A DNA stretch of 64,000 nucleotides from Prevotella vespertina (GTDB taxonomy: Bacteria; Bacteroidota; Bacteroidia; Bacteroidales; Bacteroidaceae). Below the pieces are notes generated by a model. The model worked only from the letters and a program-made list of their open reading frames with translations, made no database searches and was not told the DNA's origin. This document shows, in pieces, positions 32,471 through 40,276 of this stretch; position 1 is the first letter of the stretch, and the number at the start of each line of letters is the position of its first letter. Both the position numbers and the translations under genes were made by a program. Location: contig NZ_VVIQ01000002.1 of NCBI RefSeq assembly GCF_009728485.1, positions 186,001 through 250,000 on the forward strand, in the 5' to 3' direction.

Positions 32471-34026
32471 TATCGCCATTTCGGTTTAGAGATAATCACC
32501 CGACTCATCACATCATCATGACTTTCAATCCTTTCCTTTGGAGCATGTGTGAGAGATTGAGTCTTTACCTTTTGTGTGGGAGACTCTTCTATTGAATCTT
32601 GCTTAATTTCTTGTGATAAAACGCTTTGTTCATTTTCCTTTTCCGCTTCTTCTTGTTCTTCTGGCGGTGCAAGCGTAAGCGCAATCTTTCTATCCAACTC
32701 AGCAGCTTCACTTTTAAGTGAGCGAAGCTCGTCCTCTTTCTTCCAAGAACTGTTGGCAATGTTGGTGTAAACGTCTTTGTTAGCCACAACCTTTGCCATT
32801 TCCTTCTCATGCGACTCTATTACCTTTGGAATACGTTCCAAAGCATTAACGAAGTTCTGGCAGGCAAGTTTCGGGTCTGTTGCCAACTTACCGTTATTGT
32901 AAGTGTAGTAGATAGACTCCTGCCCTTTCACAAAGAAGCGGTTCACCGAGCAGTCGAACAAGTCCTTGGAAGTGCTCTCTGTCTTGACCATTATGGAAAA
33001 ACCATAAACTTCACCGATTTTGTTGTACTCTCCTTTGGTGCGTGCTTTTTCGTCTATCTCCTGCAGACGTGCGGCAATGGCCTTGATGTCTGTACTGTCT
33101 TCCACACCTTTGATTATTAGTTTATTGATGGGCTGTCCATCGGCATCACGCTCCACACGCTTCTCAAAGAGAGCTAAGTCAGACTGTGCCTCTTTAATTT
33201 TGTCTGTATGGAAGGACACGGAACTCTCAATCTCTGCCAACTTGCCGTTTGCGGCATCACGCTCACGGAGGAAGTTCTTGCGCTCTGATTCCAAGGTGGT
33301 AATCTTCTTATCCAATCTTGCTTTCTCTAAAAGGTCGGTATTACCTGAAAGCACTGCTACATACTCGGAGAAGTTCATGCCGCTGTCCTCATCCATTGAA
33401 CCCTCATCAATGGTACGACTGCCAAGCGTGTTTGTCTTTAGCTGATTGATGAAGAGCTGCTTGTTATGCAGCAAATTGAACTTATAACTGTCCAAAGAAC
33501 GCTCTACAGCGTAGATAATCACATCGACCTTGTTGTCCGCAAACTCTTTGGCGATAAGGTTTCCCTTGCGCACGGCTCGTCCGTTGCGTTGCTCTAAGTC
33601 CGAAGGTCGCCAAGGCGTGTCCAAATGATGGACCGTCACGGCACGTTGCTGGGCATTCACACCAGTACCCAACATAGAGGTAGAACCGAAGATAATGCGA
33701 ATGTCACCACGGTTCATGGCATCTACCATCGCTTTCTTTGCCTTCTCGTTCTTGCACTCCTGAATGAAGTGTATCTCGTAGGACGGGATATGATAGTCTT
33801 CTACCAGCTTACGCTTGATTTCCGAATAGACATTGAAGTCTCCACCGGGCTTATAAGTACCTAAATCAGAGAAAACGAACTGCGTTCCTTTCTGTGCGTC
33901 GAACTTTTGGTAATAGTCATTGAGCATCTTAGCACAGTGACTTGCCTTGTTGTCGATATGATCTGAGTAAGCATTTTCATCTATCATGCGTAAATCAAGG
34001 CTCATCTTGCGGGCATAATCAGTCAT
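32470..34026 (-). pseudogene. C-terminal fragment of a large element methylase/SNF2-type helicase
   Basis: The 518-aa open frame begins inside a helicase C-lobe: GTQFVFSDLG, IRIIFGSTSMLGTGVNAQQR (about 108-127), LDTPWRPSDLEQRNGRAVRK, YAVERSLDSYKFNLLHNKQ. A coiled coil and an acidic tail follow. In Bacteroidetes conjugative elements this sequence ends a protein of roughly 2000 residues with an N-6 DNA methylase domain and a full SF2 helicase. Here the first three quarters are missing. It starts abruptly at MTDYARKMSLDLR just left of the integrase region, so it is a truncated remnant. Confidence 0.75.
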
Positions 34027-34149
34027 TAAAAATTAAGGGAAACAAAGGGAAACGCAGGGAATGTAACTATTTGAAATAATATCATTTAGCATTTTCTTAC
34101 TATTTTGAGGGTAAGCAAGAACGAGCATCAAACGGCAGGAGTTCCGTTA

Positions 34150-34165
34150 CCAAATCGTAACCCAT
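34150..34165. repeat. Left attachment repeat of an 18-kb integrative element
   Basis: CCAAATCGTAACCCAT is repeated exactly at 52317-52332. Here it lies in GTTAC-CAAATC-GTAAC, a 5-bp inverted repeat around a 6-bp spacer, as in tyrosine-recombinase crossover cores. It is about 150 bp before the first integrase gene. Confidence 0.6.
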
Positions 34166-34274
34166 CAGGGAAAAAGCAAAAAGGGGTTACGAATTGAATG
34201 TAAACAACTGTGTCATAGGTTTTTATTCTTCATCTTTCATTTTTCTGCATCGCTCAGGAATACTTGTTCGTATG

Positions 34275-34282
34275 TACCTTTG
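34275..34282 (+). promoter_or_regulatory. -7 box of the integrase promoter
   Basis: TACCTTTG fits TAnnTTTG. No good TTTG is seen 19-20 bp upstream, so expression may need an activator. It overlaps an alternative TTG start, which is why the ATG at 34319 is preferred for the integrase. Confidence 0.5.
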
Positions 34283-34318
34283 CAAGCAAAGGAAATTTTG
34301 AAAAAACGACAGAAAAAA

Positions 34319-35539
34319 ATGAAGGAAAACAAACTCAAAGTATCGTTCTTCGTTCAGGCGAAACGAACCGACAAGAAAGGACTTGTGCCTGTCATCGGGC
34401 GCATCTCCGTTGGCAGAACCCATTCGGGCTTCTCCACCAAATGCAAAACTCCGCTCGCTCTTTGGGACAGTCGTAAGCAAAGGCTTATCGGCAAGAGTAG
34501 CATGGCTGTGTCCGTCAATCAGAAACTCGGTGAATGCACCGCACTCATCCACGCACGCTTTCATGAACTCTGTGAAAGAGAAGAATCTTTTACCGCCACA
34601 GACGTGAGGGATGCCTATCAGGGGCAAATCCACCGTCAGGCCTTGCTCTTGGAGAGTTTTGGGGAGTATCTCACACAGACAAAGGAACGTGTCGGTATCG
34701 ACCGAGCCTTAAAGACGTTCAAACTCCGTACCTACCAACTCTCCCTGCTTCGTGAGTATGTGCAGAAGAAGCACAAGGTAAGCGACGTTCCCCTTTCACA
34801 GTTGGACAAAGCCTTTATCGAGGGCTTCGAGTATTATCTCACTATTGACCGCAAACTGAAACGCAGCAGCATATCGAGTACCGTGTCTACTTTGCAGACC
34901 ATCGTCCGCATGGCGGTGAAGAAAGGTGTGCTGGACTTCTATCCGTTCTTGGGCTACAGTTACGAGCGACCAAAGGGCGAACCGAGAAGCATTACGCAGG
35001 AAGAACTTGAGCGCATCATCGACTTGGAGATTGAGTGGGAGAACTACCGCATTGTCCGTGATCTCTTTGTCTTTTCCTGCTTCACAGGTCTGGCAATCTC
35101 AGATGTCCGCAATCTCAGAGAGGAAAACATCGTCCTTGAAGAGGGTGAACTCTGCATCAAGGGCAGACGCATGAAGACCAAGACCCCGTATCGTGTACAG
35201 GTACTTCCTCCTGCTCTGGAAATTATGAATCGCTATAGAGGCATAAGGGCAGGTTTTGTTTTTGACGTGCCGACTACCGACATTATCCTCAATGGCATGC
35301 ACCACATACAGAGAAACATCGGGATGAAAACTCCGCTGACCTTTCACATGGCTCGCCACACCTTTGCATCGCTCATCACACTCTCGGCGGGTGTACCTAT
35401 AGAAACGGTGAGCCGTATGCTCGGACACACAAATTTGAGAACAACACAAATCTATGCAGTTGTTTCCTCCGAGAGAATCCATCGGGATATGCAGAAAGTA
35501 CAACAACGCATACAAGATACATTCACCTTAAAACTTTGA
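34319..35539 (+). CDS. Tyrosine-type site-specific integrase (first of a tandem pair)
   Basis: The 406-aa protein has an N-terminal arm-binding domain (KVSFFVQAKRTDKKGLVPVI), a SAM-like core-binding domain and a catalytic domain with HMARHTFASLITLSAG, MLGHTNLRTTQIY and the nucleophilic Tyr. The first catalytic Arg position reads TGLAISDVRNL, with Ala where TGLRxSE is usual. Loss of this Arg is known in IntDOT-type enzymes. Four bp separate it from the second integrase, so the two are probably made together. Confidence 0.9.
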   Translation: MKENKLKVSFFVQAKRTDKKGLVPVIGRISVGRTHSGFSTKCKTPLALWDSRKQRLIGKSSMAVSVNQKLGECTALIHARFHELCEREESFTATDVRDAYQGQIHRQALLLESFGEYLTQTKERVGIDRALKTFKLRTYQLSLLREYVQKKHKVSDVPLSQLDKAFIEGFEYYLTIDRKLKRSSISSTVSTLQTIVRMAVKKGVLDFYPFLGYSYERPKGEPRSITQEELERIIDLEIEWENYRIVRDLFVFSCFTGLAISDVRNLREENIVLEEGELCIKGRRMKTKTPYRVQVLPPALEIMNRYRGIRAGFVFDVPTTDIILNGMHHIQRNIGMKTPLTFHMARHTFASLITLSAGVPIETVSRMLGHTNLRTTQIYAVVSSERIHRDMQKVQQRIQDTFTLKL

Positions 35540-35543
35540 AATC

Positions 35544-36812
35544 ATGGCACGAAGCACATTCAAGACACTCTTTTATATCAACCGTTCCAAAGAAAAGAAG
35601 AACGGCAAATGCCCGATTATGGGGCGCTTCACCATAGATGGTGAGCAGGTGCAATACAGCACGGGTAAGGAAATCGCTCCCGAACTTTGGGACAGCCATA
35701 AGGGACGATGCAAGGGAACAGGCGAAGAAACAAAGGTAATCAACCACTACTTACAAAGCAAAGAGGAACAAGCCAAAGCAAAGTATCAAGAATTAGTTTG
35801 GCAACGTGGCTATATCACCGCCGAGCTCCTCAAACGTGAACTCATGGAAGAAGACAAGCCCAAAGGTTTTCTTTTGGAGGAAGCACGACTTTTCATAGAG
35901 GAAAAGCGCCCATGCGTAGGACTGACGATTGCCAAGCCGACTTTTGCTAATTACATCTATGCAGCGCAGCTCATTAAGTCCTATCTGCGTGAACGCTTAG
36001 GCCAGGAAGATATTCGATACGCACAATTGGACTATGCCTTTATCGAGGGATTGGACTTCTACCTTAAATCAGAGCGCAACCTCTCCCTTGCCACCATTCA
36101 GATTGTAGTCATTTTCCTACGGAAACTCATCGGCATTGGGCAGCAGAAGAAGTACATCCGCATTGATCCCTTTGTGGACTACAAGGCGGAACTACCACAC
36201 CGAACACGCAGGTATCTCACAACCGAGGAACTGCAACGAGTATTACAAACGCCCATTATTGACAAGCAGTTCGAGCGAGCAAGGCAGCTATTTCTTTTCT
36301 GTGCCTTTACTGGTCTGGCTCGTGTGGATATGCAACGGCTCAAACCGAAGCATATCATCCGTAATGCAGATGGTACAGAGGAAATCCGCATCAAGCGGCA
36401 GAAAACGGATGTGGAAGCCATAATCCCACTCTTGCCCATTGCAGGGCAAATCCTTTCGCTCTATATCAAGAACAAGAAAGCAGACGAATTGATATTCCCC
36501 AATCTCACAATTAGGAAAGCATCTTTAGCTTGTGTGAACATCGGTCAGATATGCCGAATAGAGAAAGGCTTGACCTTTCACATGGCTCGCCACACATTCT
36601 CAACCACGATTTGCCTTTCCAATGGTATTTCGATGGAAACGCTCAGCAAGATACTCGGACACAGCAATATAGGTACGACACAAATCTACGGAAAGATAAC
36701 CGACCACAAGATACAGGAGGATATGACTGCACTCACAGACAGGGAGCATATTGTATTTGAGGGTTATTGTGAGTCGATAGCACGGCAGAACGTTCCATTG
36801 CAACAAGCATAA
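35544..36812 (+). CDS. Tyrosine-type site-specific integrase (second of the pair)
   Basis: The 422-aa protein has the same architecture as the first: an arm-binding domain (STFKTLFYINRSKEKKNGKC), a core-binding domain and a catalytic domain with HMARHTFSTTICLSNG, ILGHSNIGTTQIYGKI and the terminal Tyr. TGLARVDMQRL replaces the usual TGLRxSE. Tandem integrases of this kind occur at one end of several Bacteroidetes integrative elements, where both may be needed. Confidence 0.9.
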   Translation: MARSTFKTLFYINRSKEKKNGKCPIMGRFTIDGEQVQYSTGKEIAPELWDSHKGRCKGTGEETKVINHYLQSKEEQAKAKYQELVWQRGYITAELLKRELMEEDKPKGFLLEEARLFIEEKRPCVGLTIAKPTFANYIYAAQLIKSYLRERLGQEDIRYAQLDYAFIEGLDFYLKSERNLSLATIQIVVIFLRKLIGIGQQKKYIRIDPFVDYKAELPHRTRRYLTTEELQRVLQTPIIDKQFERARQLFLFCAFTGLARVDMQRLKPKHIIRNADGTEEIRIKRQKTDVEAIIPLLPIAGQILSLYIKNKKADELIFPNLTIRKASLACVNIGQICRIEKGLTFHMARHTFSTTICLSNGISMETLSKILGHSNIGTTQIYGKITDHKIQEDMTALTDREHIVFEGYCESIARQNVPLQQA

Positions 36813-36864
36813 AAAGGAAGTAATTACCAAACATTTATTATTCACGATTGAAAACCAAACGATT

Positions 36865-37350
36865 ATGAAAGAGAACAACAAACAGGAACTTTCCTACTTT
36901 CGGTTGAAATTAAGAAGTTATATGAGTGAGCATCACCCCGAAAAATTGCACGACACGGAGTTTATCACCACACGAGCAGACATGGCTCTCACTGCCTACT
37001 GCGATGCTGTAGTGCAGGGATTTACGCACCCCGAAGCGGAAAGTATGGCAAGCGAGGTTTTGTATCAAGGCTTGCACTTTTCCAAGTACGACACGCTTGT
37101 ATCTGTATTGGAGAACGAGTTTGAGAGGGAACTGCCTGCACCACTCCCAGAGAAACTCGTACCTATACTGTTGTCGAACAAGGCTGTTCAAGCCACATTC
37201 GACAAGTTCGGTTTAACGGACACATTTGCTTCTGACGAGCAATACGACCGTCTTTACACCGAACTCACAGGCACAATAGTGCTGCTTACCAAGAGCAATC
37301 ATTTGCCAATAATCGGTCAGACGGAGGGTGTAAGCCCAAAGGCGTTGTAA
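36865..37350 (+). CDS. DUF1896 family protein
   Basis: The 161-aa protein matches DUF1896: LSYFRLKLRSYMSEHHPEKL (about 9-28), DMALTAYCDAVVQG and EAESMASEVLYQGLHFSKYD. The family is found almost only on Bacteroidetes conjugative elements, downstream of integrase genes, and has no known function. Confidence 0.85.
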   Translation: MKENNKQELSYFRLKLRSYMSEHHPEKLHDTEFITTRADMALTAYCDAVVQGFTHPEAESMASEVLYQGLHFSKYDTLVSVLENEFERELPAPLPEKLVPILLSNKAVQATFDKFGLTDTFASDEQYDRLYTELTGTIVLLTKSNHLPIIGQTEGVSPKAL

Positions 37351-38063
37351 GCAAAGGCACACGCAAAGTCCCTGATGCCGTTTCTTATCGTGCAAAGGTA
37401 CAACGGCAGCCTGTCTGCCCTGACAAGGTCAAGTCCTGCGGATGGAGAGAAGAATCTCCACCGCAGGATTTTTCTTTTCAAGTTGGTATTGCCATTTTCT
37501 GTATTCGTGCGGTCGTATTCATATCTCCCAACCTTGCAGGGCAGGGCTGCCGTAAGAGAGTATAGGCACGACAAGAATACGGCATACTCAGGCTCTTTGG
37601 ACGCAAGGCGTAACAACCAACAACAGATAGGACAGACGATAATACGGACAATCTGTTGTTTGTACAATTTGTTGTCCTGACTATCTGTTGTCAAAACTAT
37701 CTGTTGTCCTGACTATCTGTTGTCCTGACTATCTGTTGTCCTGACTATCTGTTGTCAAAACTATATATAGTCAAAATAATCTATCGATAGTTCTACATAT
37801 CGATTTGTCGAACTATCGAACTGTCGAAAGAATAATTGCTATGTGATAAAAGGAACGAGCCGGCACCTCATCTCATTACCGCAATAACACAGATGGATCT
37901 CCTTTGGTCTTTTCTCTTGTTTTCTCTCTATTTCCCTGCTTATCCTCATTTCTTGCAGCGGTGCTTCCGAGGGTTTACTTTTGCACTCGATAAGTACGGC
38001 AATGGACTGCATAACAGTTTGTTTGCCGAGTAACAATAAAGTAATCAAAACAAAATCAAGGCA
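37351..38063. other. Gene-free control region with iterated repeats
   Basis: No coding sequence is convincing here. It holds 16-bp direct repeats (37665-37776), an inverted copy of their core near 37617-37636 (AACAACAGATAGGACAG), and a series of short palindromes (ACTATATATAGT; ATCGAT-type pairs at 37783-37830). It lies just upstream of two HTH genes. Likely an excision, copy-control or regulatory region. Confidence 0.5.
37665..37776. repeat. Six to seven 16-bp iterons
   Basis: The unit is CTATCTGTTGTCCTGA or CTATCTGTTGTCAAAA. Near-exact copies start at 37681, 37697, 37713, 37729 and 37745, with degenerate ones at 37665 and 37761. The strict 16-bp period is not a multiple of the helical turn. 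The array precedes two excisionase-like HTH genes, which might bind it. Confidence 0.8.
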
Positions 38064-38333
38064 ATGAAACTCATTATCATCGACCGTAAAGCGTGGGAGC
38101 GACACCGCTCCGAATTTGCAGACTTTATCCACAGTATCGAACAACTCATCGGCAATCCGCCCGAAAAGGACGAATGGCTCGACAACGAAGCTGTATGTCG
38201 CAGACTCGGTATCAGCAAGCGTACCCTGCAATCATACCGAGATACGGGAAAAATCCCTTTCTCAATGATTGGACACAAGTGCTATTACAAGGAGAGCGAC
38301 ATCACGGAGTTACTGAACGCAAACAATGAATGA
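38064..38333 (+). CDS. Excisionase-like HTH protein
   Basis: The 89-aa protein with EWLDNEAVCRRLGISKRTLQ, then SYRDTGKIPFSMIGHKCYY, is a textbook HTH_17 excisionase-type protein of Bacteroidetes elements. It lies 7 bp upstream of a second, similar gene. Confidence 0.85.
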   Translation: MKLIIIDRKAWERHRSEFADFIHSIEQLIGNPPEKDEWLDNEAVCRRLGISKRTLQSYRDTGKIPFSMIGHKCYYKESDITELLNANNE

Positions 38334-38340
38334 ATGAACT

Positions 38341-38655
38341 ATGGCAGAGAATGAAATCATTACGCAGGAAGACCCTCAGATGCAGTTGTTTGCACAACTG
38401 ATGGAGGGCATCTTAAAGAAACTGGAGCGGTATTGCGCTACCGCCCGTCCGATGTTAAGCGGAGAGGTTTACCTCACTGGCGAGGAGGTTTGCAGCCAAT
38501 TACGGCTCAGCACACGCACACTCCAAGAGTACAGAAACTTAGGAACACTTCCTTTCTACAAAATCGGAGGGAAGATACTATACAAACAGAGCGACATACA
38601 AACCATGCTCGAAAGACATTATTACCCAATACACAAGAAGCCATGCCGACCATAG
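38341..38655 (+). CDS. Excisionase-like HTH protein, second copy
   Basis: The 104-aa protein carries VYLTGEEVCSQLRLSTRTLQ, then EYRNLGTLPFYKIGGKILYK, the same HTH_17 fold as its neighbour but longer at the N-terminus. Paired proteins of this kind direct excision in CTnDOT-like elements. It overlaps the DUF3408 gene by 13 bp. Confidence 0.85.
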   Translation: MAENEIITQEDPQMQLFAQLMEGILKKLERYCATARPMLSGEVYLTGEEVCSQLRLSTRTLQEYRNLGTLPFYKIGGKILYKQSDIQTMLERHYYPIHKKPCRP

Positions 38656-39149
38656 ATGAAAAGAGAAAAGCCGTTTTAGAGCAAGCCCTTCGAGATATGA
38701 GCAATTATGGCGTTAAGCTCCGTAAGCCCGAAGATTTGCCCGATTTTGACCAGCCCGTAGATTATGAAGAGGAGAAGAAAAGATTTGAGCCTGTTAAAGT
38801 TGAGGAACAAAATGACGAGGAGAGTCACAAGGACTATTCTCAACCGTCCTATCAAAAAACAGAGTTGGCACCAACGGAAAGGGCTACTTCTACCGAAGAG
38901 AATCATCAACGAATGGGAAAAACAAGGGACAGGAAGCAATTATCCGAGTTTCAGGGGAAATATCTCCAGCCCTTTCGCAACAGCCACCGCAAAGCCGTGT
39001 ATGTATCAGAGGAAACTCAACGAAAGTTGGACTTCGTGGTAAGGAAAATCGGTGAGCAGGGAGCAAGCGTTTCAGGATATGTGGAGCAGGTGCTTCGAGA
39101 ACATCTCGACCAATACAAAGATGATGTGGAAAGATGGCGGAAACTCTGA
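38643..39149 (+). CDS. DUF3408 family protein
   Basis: I start the gene at the ATG at 38643 (MPTIDEKRKAVLEQALRD), overlapping the HTH gene. The C-terminal 60 residues (RKAVYVSEETQRKLDFVVRK, ASVSGYVEQVLREHL) are a ribbon-helix-helix-like DUF3408 domain. The middle is acidic and low-complexity. DUF3408 genes stand just before mobA on Bacteroidetes conjugative elements and are thought to act in mobilization. Confidence 0.8.
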   Translation: MPTIDEKRKAVLEQALRDMSNYGVKLRKPEDLPDFDQPVDYEEEKKRFEPVKVEEQNDEESHKDYSQPSYQKTELAPTERATSTEENHQRMGKTRDRKQLSEFQGKYLQPFRNSHRKAVYVSEETQRKLDFVVRKIGEQGASVSGYVEQVLREHLDQYKDDVERWRKL

Positions 39150-39253
39150 AGTACTGCGTTCACGGAACACAAGCCTGTGCCGAGTTACCTCATTCGGTGA
39201 GTGCAGTAACACGGCATGGGTTTATAATCCCATTTTCTACATCAGCAAGGTGT

Positions 39254-39291
39254 GTCTTTGTGACACAAACTGCCGTTTGTACCACAAAGAC
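39254..39291. other. Nested inverted repeat; candidate oriT
   Basis: GTCTTTGTG (39254-39262) pairs exactly with CACAAAGAC (39283-39291). Inside, ACAAAC (39265-39270) pairs with GTTTGT (39275-39280). A CCCCAAATGGGG repeat follows at 39297-39308. The 207-bp gap between the DUF3408 gene and mobA has no gene, and this is where related elements carry oriT. Confidence 0.5.
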
Positions 39292-39356
39292 CCTTGCCCC
39301 AAATGGGGAATAGAATCACTCCGAAGTCGTGATTAGAGAAATAAAAACAAGAGAAT

Positions 39357-39776
39357 ATGGCAAGCGATAAATCAAGGAAAAGAGTAGCGAAAAAGTATGG
39401 TGATATGCCCGACAAGTGGGACGATTGGCACGTCCGTTTACCAGACCCGAAAGACCAAATACGAGTGATAGACCTCTATCACAGGTCAGGCTCAAAATCC
39501 AAGTCCGATTTCGTGCGCGCAAGGTTATTAGGAGAGCATTTCAAGGTGATAACGGTGGATAAGTCTGCCGTGGAGTATTACCGCAAGCTCTCCGAACTCA
39601 CAGCTCAAGTACATAAAATTGGCATAAACTACAATCAGGTGGTGCGCTTTCTCCACATCACCGGGAGGGGAACAACAACACAAACCCTGTTGCAGGAGCT
39701 TATCCATCTGACAAAAGAACTCACCGCCTTACAAGAACAGACGGTGAGTTTAACCATTAACTATCGAGAGAGATAA
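39357..39776 (+). CDS. mobA: MobA-type mobilization accessory protein
   Basis: The 139-aa protein has RKRVAKKYGDMPDKWDDWHV at the N-terminus, KSDFVRARLLGEHFKV and KIGINYNQVVRFLH in the core. These are the pattern of the relaxosome accessory MobA of Bacteroidetes conjugative transposons. It would bind oriT and help the relaxase. The relaxase gene that normally follows is absent: the next gene is convergent and unrelated. The element therefore probably needs a relaxase in trans. Confidence 0.75.
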   Translation: MASDKSRKRVAKKYGDMPDKWDDWHVRLPDPKDQIRVIDLYHRSGSKSKSDFVRARLLGEHFKVITVDKSAVEYYRKLSELTAQVHKIGINYNQVVRFLHITGRGTTTQTLLQELIHLTKELTALQEQTVSLTINYRER

Positions 39777-39792
39777 GGAATGTGTGATGGGA

Positions 39793-40275
39793 TTATATTC
39801 CCCCAAGCATTTTTTGCAGCAGATTGCCCGATGAACTTACTATCTGAAAGTCTACCGTCTGGTTTCCCACAGATTTTATCTCAGTTACCTTGAAACGGCA
39901 AATAGCTTTCTGACGTTCAAAAGTGTCTCGGACAGGAGACAGGTCTCGTATCTGTCCTGCAAACGTTATATATGGAGATTGCAGACAAATTATTTGTCCC
40001 TTCACTTTGTTTGGGCGTTTGTTCTCAAACTTAAGCAAGATGGTTATATTCGTGCTGTCCACTGGTGTGGTTGCCGTTTTGTGTATGGTAGCCGTACCTG
40101 AATATACTTGTTTATAGGGTAGGAAATAGGCTACTGCAAAAAGACAAAGCAACACCATTCCGATGGCGGTAATGCCATAACGGATAAGCGAGGAGGGTAT
40201 CTGTCCCACGATACTACGAACTTTCTCGCTGCGAAGTTCAAAACTCCGTTCCTGTTTCTTTTCCTGGTCTTCCAT
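39793..40275 (-). CDS. Short adaptor-like membrane protein of the peptide exporter
   Basis: The 160-aa protein begins like Bacteroidetes HlyD-family adaptors (FELRSEKVRSIVGQIPSSLI, then one membrane span at about 33-54). It has only a short beta-rich periplasmic part (VYSGTATIHKTATTPVD, GQIICLQSPYITFAGQIRDL). The long coiled-coil hairpin of a normal ~400-aa adaptor is missing. It follows the C39 exporter gene by 1 bp and probably works with it. It is either a reduced adaptor or a distinct accessory protein. Confidence 0.6.
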   Translation of the reverse strand: MEDQEKKQERSFELRSEKVRSIVGQIPSSLIRYGITAIGMVLLCLFAVAYFLPYKQVYSGTATIHKTATTPVDSTNITILLKFENKRPNKVKGQIICLQSPYITFAGQIRDLSPVRDTFERQKAICRFKVTEIKSVGNQTVDFQIVSSSGNLLQKMLGGI

Positions 40276-40276
40276 A

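Noticed and set aside
37665-37776. CRISPR array in the 16-bp repeats
   Set aside because: Units are contiguous, too short, and have no spacers.
39052-39336. A 94-codon plus-strand frame between DUF3408 and mobA
   Set aside because: It overlaps the DUF3408 gene in another frame and then runs through the inverted-repeat oriT-like region; the residues show no domain and the gap is better read as non-coding.
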